Below, piece by piece: positions 50,716 to 60,424 of a stretch of DNA of 64,000 bases. The stretch is from Pantoea alfalfae. Lineage in GTDB: Bacteria; Pseudomonadota; Gammaproteobacteria; Enterobacterales; Enterobacteriaceae. Within the stretch, counting starts at the first letter, position 1. Every line of letters begins with the position of its first letter. The notes below the pieces were generated by a model. That model had not been told where the DNA came from, ran no database searches, and worked only from the letters and a program-made list of their open reading frames with translations. A program made the position numbers and the translations under genes. The stretch is taken from contig NZ_CP082292.1 in the NCBI RefSeq assembly GCF_019880205.1, forward strand, positions 1,364,001 through 1,428,000, read 5' to 3'.

Positions 50716-53700
50716 TTAACGGATAGCGAAGATGCGATCTTCAGCCAGAGAACGCAACGGCTGACGCTCGGCTACGGCACTGCCCCAGACGCCATCCACA
50801 TCAAGGGTCGCCAGCGTGCTGAGTACGGCGGGTACTGAAATTGGCCCGGCCAGGACCGAGATATTGCGCTGTTTTGCCTGGCCCTGAATGATGGTCAGCA
50901 GCATCTCATCCATCAGATTATTATGAACGTTAGCAACCAGTTCAGGCGCCAGCACCAGATAATCAACTACTTCGTCGCTCAGCAGATTGAAGGCATCCAG
51001 ATTACGGCCAAAATGCTGCAACACGACACGACAGCCACACTGCCGCAGTTGCATTAGTGCGGCATAGAGCTGATCGCCTTTGCTGAGCACACTGGCTGCA
51101 GGGAAAGCGAAACCACAGCGGCTGTCGGAGAGACCCTCGGCAACAAAGCGCTGACAGAGTTGCTGCACACAGGCGGCATCGCTCAGAACCTGTGCATTGA
51201 GTGGCAGGATCACCGGAATGCCTTTGTTATTCAGCCTCTGCACATCGTGACGGAAAAAAGCATCCAGAATAGTGTTATCCAGCTGCCGCCGCAGCGTATC
51301 GTCAGACAGGTTATTGCGCAGCAACGTTTCATCCACCAGCAGCCCGTCAGCCGTTAACAGCTGAACCTCAAGCAGCCAGATAAAGGCTGCCTGCGGTGTT
51401 TTGGGCGGCGCAACGGCCCAGGCAGGCAGTTCGATCTGCAGCGCATCAATCATTGCTGCATCCATGCCCTGATGATTACCTGGCAGCGGTAACCGATGCT
51501 GTTCATAGATGACCAGCCGTCCGCGCCCGCTGCGTTTGGCGTTGTAACAGGCGATATCCGCCTGCGAAAGCACGTCGCCGCTCTGGCAGTTATCCGCTGA
51601 AATCTGCGTAACGCCCGCGCTGGCACCCACATGATAAAGGCGGCCCAGCCACTGAAACCGGTAATGATTGACCGCGGCGACGATGCGCTGCACCACGTCA
51701 TGCGCCTGAGCGACTTCGCAATCTGGCATCAGCAGCGCAAACTCGTCACCGCCCAGCCGGGCCAGGAAATCGCTGCTTCGCAGATGTTGCTGCATTAAAT
51801 CAGAGAGCTCACGCAATAACGCATCGCCTGCGGCGTGTCCGGCGCTGTCATTGACCGCTTTAAACTTATCCAGGTCGATAAACACCAGCACATGCTGATG
51901 CTGATGTTCAGCGGCATCAAACAGCAGACGTTTAAGCTGAAGCTCGAAACTGGCACGATTCGGCAGGCGGGTCAGGGTGTCATGCAGCGCGCTATAGCTC
52001 AGCCGCTTCATCAGTTTGCGGGATTCGCTGACATCCTGAATAACCATGACGGCACCCTGTTCCAGGCCCGCTTCGGAGCGCAGCGGTGTGATGCTGTAGT
52101 GAATATCGATATGGCCGCCTTCGGGCGTATGCAGCACCAGATCTTCCGCGAGCCCAGGGGTGATTTTTTCCGCCGGCAGCTGGCATAACAGCAGATTTTC
52201 GACTTCCGGGCCGTTACGCCCCTGAGTGATATGCAGCAGTTCACTCAGCGGCTGACCGGCTGCCTGTTCCTGCGAGAGGCCACTCATCTTTTCTGCTACC
52301 GGGTTCATAAAGGCGACGCGCATCTCTTTATCGGTGCTGATCACCGCTTCGCCGATGGAATCCAGGGTGATCGCCATGCGCTCTTTCTCCTGAAACAGTG
52401 CTTCATTCAGGTTGCGGAGTGGCGTGATGTCCTGGCAGATACCCAGCATGCGCTCAATGCGCCCCTCTTTGCTCAGTTGCCGGTTAGCCTGGGTACGTAC
52501 CCAGCGCTGTCCTTCAGCATTGACTACGCGATACTCCATGTGGAACGCGCTGCGCAGTTCAATTGCCTGCTGTACCGTCATCGCGGCATATTCCCGATCG
52601 GCGGTGTGCAGCAGATGGATCCAGAGGTCATAGCTGGGCGACTCATGCGGCGCAAGGCCAAACAGGGCGTACATGCGCTTATCCCACAACATCTCGCCGG
52701 TCAGCAGGTTCCACTCCCACACGCCGATGCCGCCCGCCTCGTTGGCCAGCGTAATACGCTCCATCAGCCGGCGGTTCACCTGCTCACTCTGCTTCAGCTC
52801 TGAGATATCGATAATCTGCGCAATAAAGTAGAGCGGGGCATGACTGCTGTCGCGCACCAGCGAGACCGTCAGCCGCGCCCAGACAATTTCGCCATCCTTA
52901 CGGAAATAGCGCTTTTCGAAGGTATAAGTATCAATCTCGCCTTCCAGCAGCCGGCTCACATGCTGCAAATCGAGTGAGAGATCGTCGGGATGGGTAATCT
53001 GCTGAAAGGTCAGACGCTTCAGCTCTTCTGCCGGATAACCCAGAGTCTGACACAGAGATCGATTCACCTGCAGCCAGTTGCCCTCAGGTGCGACGAGCGC
53101 CATACCGATGGCGGAGTACTCCATAGCATGCCGGAAGCGGGTTTCGCTGTCAGTAATATGAAGTTTTTCACGCCGGGACGCATCCATCACCAGCGACATA
53201 ATATGGCTGGGGATTAACACCAGCAGAAATGGCAGCCAGCTGGAGACCGGGCCAAGGGCGCTGTTGTTATTGACCACGTTGACCAAATCAAAAGCCAGCA
53301 GCATTGAGATAAAACTGGCGTTCAGGAAGAACAGGACAAACGCCTGCAGCTTGGGCAGGCGAACTGCACACCAGAACAGGATTACCACAATAAAGGTAAA
53401 GGGCCACGGCAGGAAACGCAGTGCCAGATAACTGGCCCCGAGGGTAAGCAGCAGCGTCAGCAGCGATTCGGCCAGGCGCAGATCGCTGAACTGCGCGCGC
53501 CGCAGCGGCCAGGGCAGCAGAAGCAGCATCGGGCCTAACACCAGCATGCCGATGATCTCGGAGATTACCCAGGTATAGAAGAAGGGAAACGAGGCATGAC
53601 CGCTGACCTGTAGCGTCCAGATCGCGAGCAGGCCGCCAAGTACCGGCGTCACGATGCCGACTGACAACACCATCCTGGCCCAGTCGTTGAGCGAATTCAG

Positions 53701-54051
53701 CGGCGCGCGCCGATTTAGCAGGGCGCGCAGCAGCATGCCACCTATGCCGGCCTGAATAAGATTAAGCAGCGCGAATTTAATATTAGAGAGAGCAGGTCCG
53801 ATGATGATGGCATTAGCCCCCGCGGTGCCCAGCACACAAGCGGTCAACAGCAGCGGCAACTGTCGTGACGGGCAGCGGAAAACCACGACGGTCATTAAGG
53901 TGGTCGGGAACCAGAGCGGGGAAATCTTCCCACTGACAACAATCAGTTCAAGACAGAACAGGGTCAGGACAAACACCACGCAGCCAAGCACCAGGGCCGA
54001 GAGCCAGCGGTTTGGCATGTTATTTTGCGGGGACAGGATCTCTATCGTCAT
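50716..54051 (-). CDS. dgcE: Diguanylate cyclase DgcE (YegE): MASE1-PAS-GGDEF-degenerate EAL
   Basis: Inner-membrane signalling enzyme of 1111 residues (E. coli 1105) making c-di-GMP to favour biofilm over motility. An N-terminal MASE1 domain (about residues 15-290) is followed by three PAS/PAC repeats (about 300-680), then a GGDEF domain (about 690-850) with an intact GGDEF in LARLGGDEFALL. A product-inhibition site RSSD lies five residues before it. The C-terminal EAL-like domain lacks a recognisable EAL motif (LLEVQLLTADG stands in that place), so it should have no phosphodiesterase activity, as in E. coli. Confidence 0.95.
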   Translation of the reverse strand: MTIEILSPQNNMPNRWLSALVLGCVVFVLTLFCLELIVVSGKISPLWFPTTLMTVVVFRCPSRQLPLLLTACVLGTAGANAIIIGPALSNIKFALLNLIQAGIGGMLLRALLNRRAPLNSLNDWARMVLSVGIVTPVLGGLLAIWTLQVSGHASFPFFYTWVISEIIGMLVLGPMLLLLPWPLRRAQFSDLRLAESLLTLLLTLGASYLALRFLPWPFTFIVVILFWCAVRLPKLQAFVLFFLNASFISMLLAFDLVNVVNNNSALGPVSSWLPFLLVLIPSHIMSLVMDASRREKLHITDSETRFRHAMEYSAIGMALVAPEGNWLQVNRSLCQTLGYPAEELKRLTFQQITHPDDLSLDLQHVSRLLEGEIDTYTFEKRYFRKDGEIVWARLTVSLVRDSSHAPLYFIAQIIDISELKQSEQVNRRLMERITLANEAGGIGVWEWNLLTGEMLWDKRMYALFGLAPHESPSYDLWIHLLHTADREYAAMTVQQAIELRSAFHMEYRVVNAEGQRWVRTQANRQLSKEGRIERMLGICQDITPLRNLNEALFQEKERMAITLDSIGEAVISTDKEMRVAFMNPVAEKMSGLSQEQAAGQPLSELLHITQGRNGPEVENLLLCQLPAEKITPGLAEDLVLHTPEGGHIDIHYSITPLRSEAGLEQGAVMVIQDVSESRKLMKRLSYSALHDTLTRLPNRASFELQLKRLLFDAAEHQHQHVLVFIDLDKFKAVNDSAGHAAGDALLRELSDLMQQHLRSSDFLARLGGDEFALLMPDCEVAQAHDVVQRIVAAVNHYRFQWLGRLYHVGASAGVTQISADNCQSGDVLSQADIACYNAKRSGRGRLVIYEQHRLPLPGNHQGMDAAMIDALQIELPAWAVAPPKTPQAAFIWLLEVQLLTADGLLVDETLLRNNLSDDTLRRQLDNTILDAFFRHDVQRLNNKGIPVILPLNAQVLSDAACVQQLCQRFVAEGLSDSRCGFAFPAASVLSKGDQLYAALMQLRQCGCRVVLQHFGRNLDAFNLLSDEVVDYLVLAPELVANVHNNLMDEMLLTIIQGQAKQRNISVLAGPISVPAVLSTLATLDVDGVWGSAVAERQPLRSLAEDRIFAIR

Positions 54052-54214
54052 GCGGACTTCCGGCAGGGTGCAGGGCTCCGCAACGGCGAATCAGGCACCA
54101 GTCATTCTCTGACTGCATGCTAGCACATTCGGCAAAGAAAAAAGGGGTGAAATCAATATTGCCCGTTATTCGGCGAATTGACGGGCACGGTATAATTGAT
54201 TGCCAGCGTGTTGA

Positions 54215-54829
54215 TTACTGGCGGAAAAGATCGGCGCGGGTATAGGGTTTTTCCAGGCCCGCGAGGCTGGCAGAGAAGCGCTCCAGAAACTGCTGCGTCG
54301 TCGCGACGCGACCGTGACCCATCAATACAAACGGCACTAACAGCGCGGCACCCACCTGCGGCCAGCTGAAGCCTTTTAATGAGGTACGGCGCTGCGAAAT
54401 CAGAAACGCGGTGCTCAGCGTAAAGCCCAGCAGCAGACCGGTAGCGACCTCACTTTTAGAGTGGGCGTGGATCACCAGGCGGGAGAAACCGACCATCAGG
54501 GGGATCAGGTAACCGACGCCTATCGCCGTAATGCGCCACAGGGCTTTCCAGCGCCCGGAAATCAGCCATAACATGACCGGCCACAGCGTGGCGGACATGG
54601 CGCTGTGACCGCTGAAACCAGTGAAATTAAAGCGGGCGCTGCCAATGCCAAATCCCAGAAACAGGATTTTCGAGAGGCTGACAGTCAGCCCAGCCAGGCC
54701 AAAGGCCACAATCCAGTAAAAGACCGTAAGACGATTGTCACTCTTCCACGGCAAAATCAGCGCAATAATCACCGCTGTCGGAATCAACAGCATGCTGTCG
54801 CCAAAATAGGTCAAAGTCTTCCAGTGCAT
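54215..54829 (-). CDS. PAP2-family membrane phosphatase-like protein
   Basis: Membrane protein of 204 residues with five or six hydrophobic segments and a PAP2-like core. Motif 2 appears as FSGHS (His75), and motif 3 as SR-x5-H-x3-E (Ser116, Arg117, His123, Glu127), where the canonical last residue is Asp. The usual motif 1 (K-x6-RP) is not clear. It may be a lipid or undecaprenyl-pyrophosphate phosphatase or a divergent relative without that activity. It is divergent from udk, and reads toward dgcE with a 163-nt gap. Confidence 0.8.
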   Translation of the reverse strand: MHWKTLTYFGDSMLLIPTAVIIALILPWKSDNRLTVFYWIVAFGLAGLTVSLSKILFLGFGIGSARFNFTGFSGHSAMSATLWPVMLWLISGRWKALWRITAIGVGYLIPLMVGFSRLVIHAHSKSEVATGLLLGFTLSTAFLISQRRTSLKGFSWPQVGAALLVPFVLMGHGRVATTQQFLERFSASLAGLEKPYTRADLFRQ

Positions 54830-55113
54830 ACCACTCCTGATGCATCATTCGGTCGGAACGTTTGCGACACGCGTCGTCAGAACAGCGTGCCGCACAGGCC
54901 ATTTTATTTATAGTATGGTGTGACGTTAGTTTATCGGTGAAATGAGTGGCGTCCAAAGGAGAAAGTCTGAAAAGTCGCCGACGCCATTTTTGTGGCATCA
55001 AAAGGCCGAAATCCCTATACTTAGCGCGAACACACCCTCTCCATTTCGGCCCGTCCACTGCCCGCGTAATGTGTGACCAGTGGCAGGCTCCAGTTATCAG
55101 GTCTCAAAAAAGT

Positions 55114-55755
55114 ATGACTGACAAGTCTCATCAGTGCGTGATTGTAGGCATTGCCGGCGCTTCCGCATCCGGTAAAAGTTTAATTGCCAGCACGCTCTAT
55201 CGTGAAATCCGTGATCAGGTAGGTGACGAGCACATCGGGGTTATCCCGGAAGATGCTTATTACAAAGATCAAAGTCACCTCACCATGGAAGAGAGGGTTA
55301 AAACCAATTATGACCATCCGAGTGCGATGGATCATGATTTGCTGTTGCAGCATCTGCAGGCGGTGAAAGCCGGTCAGGATATTGAGCTGCCGGTTTACAG
55401 CTATGTTGAACACACCCGCACCCAGCAAACGCAACACCTGAAGGCCAAAAAGGTCATTATCCTTGAAGGTATTCTGCTGTTAACCGATGCCCGTCTGCGC
55501 CAGGAACTCAACTTCTCTATCTTCGTGGACACACCGCTCGACATCTGTCTGATGCGCCGCATGAAACGTGACGTCAATGAGCGTGGCCGTTCAATGGATT
55601 CGGTAATGAGTCAGTATCAGAAGACCGTGCGTCCGATGTTCCTGCAGTTTATCGAGCCATCAAAACAGTACGCCGATATTATTGTGCCGCGCGGCGGAAA
55701 AAACCGTATCGCCATCGATATCCTCAAGGCGAAAATCAACCAGTTTTTTGAATAA
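55114..55755 (+). CDS. udk: Uridine kinase
   Basis: Phosphorylates uridine and cytidine in pyrimidine salvage. The protein has 213 residues and is nearly identical to E. coli Udk. The P-loop [34 protein letters not shown] and [16 protein letters not shown] are all seen. I use the ATG at 55114 ([10 protein letters not shown]), which matches the family, rather than an open upstream extension from 54946. It starts the conserved udk-dcd-asmA block. Its promoter lies in the 284-bp gap to the divergent PAP2 gene. Confidence 0.97.
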   Translation: MTDKSHQCVIVGIAGASASGKSLIASTLYREIRDQVGDEHIGVIPEDAYYKDQSHLTMEERVKTNYDHPSAMDHDLLLQHLQAVKAGQDIELPVYSYVEHTRTQQTQHLKAKKVIILEGILLLTDARLRQELNFSIFVDTPLDICLMRRMKRDVNERGRSMDSVMSQYQKTVRPMFLQFIEPSKQYADIIVPRGGKNRIAIDILKAKINQFFE

Positions 55756-55836
55756 CGCACGTCCGTCCGGACGTGGTGCAGACCGGCGGCAGCCACGCAT
55801 GCCGGTTTGCTACACTTATGTCATGGAGTTACCGCA

Positions 55837-56418
55837 ATGAGATTATGCGATCGCGATATCGAAGCCTGGCTGGACAATGGAAAACTGGCCATTGAGCCGC
55901 GCCCGCCGGTCGAGCGCATTAATGGTGCCACGGTCGATGTGCGTCTGGGTAACCAGTTCCGTACCTTCAGCGGTCATACCGCGGCCTTTATCGATCTGAG
56001 CGGCCCGAAACAGGAAGTGAGCGCGGCACTGGACCGGGTAATGAGCGATGAGATCGTGCTGCCTGATGGCGAAGCCTTTTTCCTTCATCCGGGTGAACTG
56101 GCGCTGGCGGTGACGCTGGAGTCCGTGACGCTGCCCGACGATCTGGTCGGCTGGCTGGATGGCCGCTCTTCGCTGGCGCGTCTTGGACTGATGGTTCATG
56201 TGACGGCTCACCGCATTGATCCAGGCTGGCAGGGCCGTATCGTGCTGGAGTTCTACAATTCAGGTAAACTGCCGCTGGCGCTGCGTCCCGGTATGTTAAT
56301 TGGCGCGCTAAGTTTTGAACCGCTTTCAGGCCCGGCTGCGCGTCCCTACAACCGACGTGAAGATGCGAAATATCGCGGTCAGCAGGGCGCTGATGCCAGC
56401 CGTATCGATAAAGACTGA
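55837..56418 (+). CDS. dcd: dCTP deaminase
   Basis: Homotrimeric enzyme of 193 residues converting dCTP to dUTP, the main enterobacterial source of dUMP for thymidylate. It shows [13 protein letters not shown], the active-site [13 protein letters not shown] with the catalytic Arg/Ser/Ser, HRIDPGWQG and the C-terminal YNRREDAKY. The start at 55837 ([12 protein letters not shown]) agrees with E. coli; an upstream in-frame ATG at 55807 is ignored. It lies 81 nt after udk and 12 nt before asmA. Confidence 0.98.
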   Translation: MRLCDRDIEAWLDNGKLAIEPRPPVERINGATVDVRLGNQFRTFSGHTAAFIDLSGPKQEVSAALDRVMSDEIVLPDGEAFFLHPGELALAVTLESVTLPDDLVGWLDGRSSLARLGLMVHVTAHRIDPGWQGRIVLEFYNSGKLPLALRPGMLIGALSFEPLSGPAARPYNRREDAKYRGQQGADASRIDKD

Positions 56419-56430
56419 TTTGAGGATGTA

Positions 56431-58254
56431 ATGAAAAGAGTGATAACCACGCTGGCCATCCTGTTAGTGGTGGTCGTAACGGGAATGAGCGCGCTGGTGC
56501 TGCTGGTCAATCCCAACGACTTTCGTGCCTATATGGTGCAACAGGTCGAACAACGCAGTGGTTATCGCCTTGAAGTCAGCAGCGATCTGCGCTGGCACGT
56601 CTGGCCTCAGCTCAGTATCCTGGCAGGCCGGATGAGTCTCACCGCGCCGGGTGCCAGCCAGCCGCTGGTTTCGGCAGAAAACATGCGGCTTGATGTCGAT
56701 CTCTGGCCACTCTTATCCCATCAGCTCAGCGTCAGTCAGGTACTGCTGAAAAATGCGATCGTGCGGGTCACGCCAGAGAGCAGTGCGCAGCGTGCTAAAA
56801 ATGCGCCGCAGGGGCCGCGCGATGCGGAGCCAGCCGCGGCGTCCAGCGGCTGGTCATTTGATATTGCTAAGCTGCAGGTAGCCGACAGTCTGCTTATCTG
56901 GCAGCAGCCGGGCGGCGACGAATATAATTTTCGCGACCTCAATATTAATATGGAACAGGACGCGAATAAGCTGGCGACCCTGTCGCTGAGCACCAGTCTG
57001 ATGCGCAATCAGCGCAACGCGACCCTGAATCTCAAAGGTCAGCTTGATGCCGCACAATATCCCCATCGTCTCAGCGGCCAGTTGCAGCAGCTTGATTACA
57101 CCCTCTCCGGTGCCGATATTCCGGTTCAGGGAATCAAAGGCTCTCTGAGCCTGCAGGGCGAATGGAATGGTGACCGCCAGCAGTTCTCCTTCAGCAATCT
57201 GCAGCTCACCGCCAACGACAGTACACTGACCGGGCAGGGCAACGGACAGATTACTCCGCCACAGCAGCTGGCGCTGGATCTGAAAGCCAGCACGCTGAAT
57301 CTTGATAATTTGCTCACCAGCACGCCGGTCTCTGAAACATCTGGCGTGCAGCATGCCACTGTGGCTCGTTCCCCGGTGATTGCTGCCCCACGGGAGCGCA
57401 GCAATGCCGACTCTCCGCTGAATGACCTGAACCTGGCGCTGAAATTACAGGCGGATAGTGTGATATGGCGCGGCCTCTCCCTGACCGGACTGGCGGTAAA
57501 CGCCAGCAACCAGCAGGGACTGATGACACTGAACACGCTTAGCGGCAAACTGGGCAATGGCAGTTTCTCGGTTCCCGGCAGCATCGATATTCGTCAGCCG
57601 GAAACGCAGGCCAGCCTGAAACCGCAACTCCGGTTGATTGCCATTCAGCCACTGCTTAAAGCGTTTGACCTGCCGGAAAGCCTGCAGGGAAATCTGAGCC
57701 TTGATGGCGAGCTGTGGGGCAATACGCTGACGGTTGAGGCGGCAAAACGACGCTGGCAGGGCAGGGCGACCATCAGCGCCAGTAACCTGAAGCTGGCACA
57801 GCTTAATCTGCAGCAGATGGTGCAGCGTGCCGTGGCACGGGTCAGTGATAAAGTCAGCAGTCAGGAAGCCGCCGATGAAGGCATTGAGTCGATCAGTGGT
57901 CAGGTCGCGCTGAATAAAGGCGTTCTCAGCTTCAGCGATATCAATGGCAATGGTCAGAATCTGGGCCTGCAGGGCGCGGGTAAAGTCGACATGGTGCAGC
58001 AACAGTTGGACCTCACCCTGGGGCTGAAAATCAGCGGCTGGCATGGCGACGAGGCGCTGGTGAAGACGCTCTCCAGTCAGCCGGTTCCGCTGCGTATGTA
58101 TGGTGACTGGAACAGCCTGCAATATTCTCTGCCGGTGGATGCCGTGCTGCGTGACCGTCTTCAGAGTGAAGCGAAGTCACGACTGAATCAGTGGATCGAT
58201 CGTCAGAAAGAGGGCGAGAACAAAGAGAACCTGAAGAAAATCATGCGCCCATAG
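56431..58254 (+). CDS. asmA: AsmA, outer-membrane assembly/lipid-transport protein
   Basis: Inner-membrane-anchored AsmA-family protein of 607 residues. It has one N-terminal membrane segment (about residues 5-27) and a long periplasmic body rich in beta strands, related to bridge-like lipid-transfer proteins. It shows the family start VNPNDFRAYMVQQVEQRSGY in outline and a C-terminal AsmA_2 region. It affects outer-membrane assembly and LPS levels in E. coli. It follows dcd by 12 nt behind GAGGAT. Its stop codon lies in the loop of a 9-bp hairpin (58242-58264). Confidence 0.96.
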   Translation: MKRVITTLAILLVVVVTGMSALVLLVNPNDFRAYMVQQVEQRSGYRLEVSSDLRWHVWPQLSILAGRMSLTAPGASQPLVSAENMRLDVDLWPLLSHQLSVSQVLLKNAIVRVTPESSAQRAKNAPQGPRDAEPAAASSGWSFDIAKLQVADSLLIWQQPGGDEYNFRDLNINMEQDANKLATLSLSTSLMRNQRNATLNLKGQLDAAQYPHRLSGQLQQLDYTLSGADIPVQGIKGSLSLQGEWNGDRQQFSFSNLQLTANDSTLTGQGNGQITPPQQLALDLKASTLNLDNLLTSTPVSETSGVQHATVARSPVIAAPRERSNADSPLNDLNLALKLQADSVIWRGLSLTGLAVNASNQQGLMTLNTLSGKLGNGSFSVPGSIDIRQPETQASLKPQLRLIAIQPLLKAFDLPESLQGNLSLDGELWGNTLTVEAAKRRWQGRATISASNLKLAQLNLQQMVQRAVARVSDKVSSQEAADEGIESISGQVALNKGVLSFSDINGNGQNLGLQGAGKVDMVQQQLDLTLGLKISGWHGDEALVKTLSSQPVPLRMYGDWNSLQYSLPVDAVLRDRLQSEAKSRLNQWIDRQKEGENKENLKKIMRP

Positions 58255-58264
58255 CGGGCGCATG
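58242..58264. terminator. Hairpin at the asmA stop, likely yegH terminator
   Basis: CATGCGCCC (58242-58250) / GGGCGCATG (58256-58264) with loop ATAGC; the asmA stop TAG (58252-58254) sits in the loop. On the minus strand it is followed by ATTTTCTTC, so it can terminate yegH inside the asmA end. On the plus strand no T-run follows. Confidence 0.7.
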
Positions 58265-58284
58265 CTGTCAAACCGGGTGAATGC

Positions 58285-59856
58285 TTACACCTCGTAATCG
58301 CTATCGGGCTGCAGCAGAATGTCGACTTTCTGAACCCGATGATTTTCCACCTGCAGGGTTCGCAGCAGATAATCCCCCAGCTGCAACACTTCCCCTTCCT
58401 GAGGGATATGTTGCAGCTTATCCATCAGTAATCCTGCCAGCGTATGATAATCACGCTGCTCGTCCAGCGGCAATTTCACATAGAGCGCCAGGTCTTCCAG
58501 CGGCATGTGGCCGTTGGCAATCCAGTGTCCCTCTCCCTGAATCTGAATATCGTAGCGGGCATCAATCTCTCCCGCCTCATTCGGCAGATTGCCCGCGATG
58601 GTTTCCATCACATCACTCAGGGTCACCACGCCCTCCACTGAACCAAACTCATCCACCACAAAAGCAAAGTGAGTATGGGCCTGCCGGAACTGTTCCAGCG
58701 CCTGCAGCAGCGTCAGACGTTCAGGAAAGACCAGCGGCTGCCGAATCAGGGCGCGCAGATCGAGTGAATTATGGTGCAGCGACTGGTGCAGCAAATCGAT
58801 GACATGCACCACGCCCAGCGGTTCGCTGGAATTGTCCGTTATCAGAATGCGTGTGTGCTGGTTGCGGTCGAGGCGTGACATGATCTCTGTCGGGTCATCA
58901 CTGAGATCGATATGTTCGACATCATGGCGTGAGGTCATGATGCTGTTAACGTGGCGCTGACCCATGCCCAGCACCCGGGCAATCATCACCCGCTCCTGGC
59001 GGTTGAACAGCATGCTGGCGTCGCTGTCAGCAATCAGCGACGAGGTTTTTGCATCCAGTTCCGCCGGTTCCGCTGCACCGCGCAGCATCCGTAACACCGC
59101 TTCCGCCGTGCGCTGGCGCAACGGGCGACCCGCCGACAGCACACGCCGACGGTTAAAGTGGGCCAGCTGGTTGAGTGCCTCAATGATTACCGAGAAGCCG
59201 ATAGCCGCGTAGAGATAGCCTTTGGGAATGACAAAGCCAAAGCCCTCCGCCACCAGGCTGAAGCCAATCATCAGCAGGAAGCTTAAGCAGAGGATGACAA
59301 TCGTAGGATGGTTATTCACAAAGCGGGTCAGCGGCTTGCTGGCGAGCAGCATCAGCAGAATGGCGATGGTGACCGCAATCATCATGACCGGTAATTCATT
59401 CACCATGCCGACGGCGGTAATTACCGCATCCAGCGAAAAGATGGCATCCAGCACCACAATTTGCGCCACCACCGGCCAGAATTTAGCGCCGCCTTTTTGT
59501 TGACCAGCATCGTCATCATGGCCTTCAAGGCGCGCGTTCAGCTCTGTTGTGGCTTTAAATAACAGGAAAATCCCGCCGGACAACAGCAGTAAGTCGCGCG
59601 CACTAAAGGGGTGACCGGCCAGCGTAACCCAGGGTTCTTTCAGCGTAACCAGCCAGGAAAGCGAAGCCAGCAGCAATAAGCGGCACACTAATGCCAGCAG
59701 CAGTCCGATTACGCGCGCGCGGTCGCGAAGGGGGCCGGGAAGCTTCTCAACCAGGATGGCAATGAAGATCAGATTGTCGATGCCTAAAACCAGTTCCAGA
59801 ACGATTAGCGTTACTAATCCCGCCCAAAGCGAGGGATCTGCAATTACCTCCAGCAT
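58285..59856 (-). CDS. yegH: TerC-CBS-CorC family membrane protein YegH
   Basis: Membrane protein of 523 residues (E. coli 527). A TerC-like domain with about seven membrane segments (residues 1-230, opening [21 protein letters not shown] in outline) is followed by a cytoplasmic pair of CBS domains (about 300-420) and a CorC/HlyC transporter-associated domain (about 435-520). The TerC family is linked to metal export. It stands between asmA and the exopolysaccharide cluster exactly as in E. coli (asmA-yegH-wza). It is convergent with asmA. Confidence 0.93.
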   Translation of the reverse strand: MLEVIADPSLWAGLVTLIVLELVLGIDNLIFIAILVEKLPGPLRDRARVIGLLLALVCRLLLLASLSWLVTLKEPWVTLAGHPFSARDLLLLSGGIFLLFKATTELNARLEGHDDDAGQQKGGAKFWPVVAQIVVLDAIFSLDAVITAVGMVNELPVMMIAVTIAILLMLLASKPLTRFVNNHPTIVILCLSFLLMIGFSLVAEGFGFVIPKGYLYAAIGFSVIIEALNQLAHFNRRRVLSAGRPLRQRTAEAVLRMLRGAAEPAELDAKTSSLIADSDASMLFNRQERVMIARVLGMGQRHVNSIMTSRHDVEHIDLSDDPTEIMSRLDRNQHTRILITDNSSEPLGVVHVIDLLHQSLHHNSLDLRALIRQPLVFPERLTLLQALEQFRQAHTHFAFVVDEFGSVEGVVTLSDVMETIAGNLPNEAGEIDARYDIQIQGEGHWIANGHMPLEDLALYVKLPLDEQRDYHTLAGLLMDKLQHIPQEGEVLQLGDYLLRTLQVENHRVQKVDILLQPDSDYEV

Positions 59857-60077
59857 GTGTTGTTCACCTGAATGTCTTAAATTGGGTTTTCTCTGATGAT
59901 AGTGGAGTGCGAAGCCGCGTACAAATGGCAGGGCAGGGAGGGATAACCAGCACAGCGCGATATATCGTGCAAAATATGAACATAACAGTGTGACGCTTTG
60001 ATTAAATTCACAGGGTGTAGAGAAGACTATTCTGAGTCATTTTGTCACGGGAAAGTGATATTCACCTGCCGGGCTTA

Positions 60078-60091
60078 TGAGATTTATCTCA
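60078..60091 (+). promoter_or_regulatory. Candidate RcsAB box
   Basis: TGAGATTTATCTCA is an inverted-repeat 14-mer. It matches the RcsAB consensus TRVGAAWAWTSYGR at 11 of 14 positions by my count. It lies 562-575 nt upstream of the wceG start, close to where I recall RcsA/RcsB binding being mapped for amsG and cpsA. It is probably the activator site for the whole cluster. Confidence 0.6.
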
Positions 60092-60375
60092 CCGGGAGTA
60101 TGGCATTAATCCGAATTGTACAGAAAGGATTGCACTGCCTGTCAGGCATCAATACTAATTGCTGGTAGTCTTTTTCCTAAAATAGTCCAGGGATGGCGGG
60201 ACCTGCTTGTAAACAAGCCAGTAATAACTAGTATAGCAACAAGTTAGCAAACCCTGTCCCAGAGTCGTAATTTGCGTGCCTATTCGACATTAATCGAAAT
60301 GTGACGAATGAGTTATTCGCTAAAAAACGTCTGTATGATGCGCTGCGGTAACGTAAACGCATTACGGGGAGCAAT

Positions 60376-60420
60376 ATGAATGATGACAGCGATATTGGCA
60401 GCGACAGCCAAGGGCGGTAG
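60376..60420 (+). CDS. Possible 14-codon leader ORF ending in the ops element
   Basis: ATG at 60376 preceded by GGGGAG (60366-60371), reading MNDDSDIGSDSQGR and stopping at TAG 60418-60420, which is part of the ops sequence GGCGGTAG. The peptide is acidic, with no recognisable family. It may be a translated leader, or the SD-like sequence may simply recruit ribosomes in the RfaH-dependent leader. Confidence 0.35.
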   Translation: MNDDSDIGSDSQGR

Positions 60421-60424
60421 CGTG
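60386..60424 (+). promoter_or_regulatory. JUMPstart element with ops site (RfaH recruitment)
   Basis: The region aligns to the JUMPstart consensus and contains the ops core GGCGGTAGCGTG at 60413-60424, preceded by GACAGCCAAG. The ops site pauses RNA polymerase and loads the antiterminator RfaH, which allows transcription of long surface-polysaccharide operons. It lies 229 nt upstream of the wceG start. Confidence 0.93.

Noticed and set aside
60309-60322. Second RcsAB-like box TGAGTTATTCGCTA
   Set aside because: The match is poorer in the central positions than the site at 60078, and a chance match in AT-rich DNA is likely.
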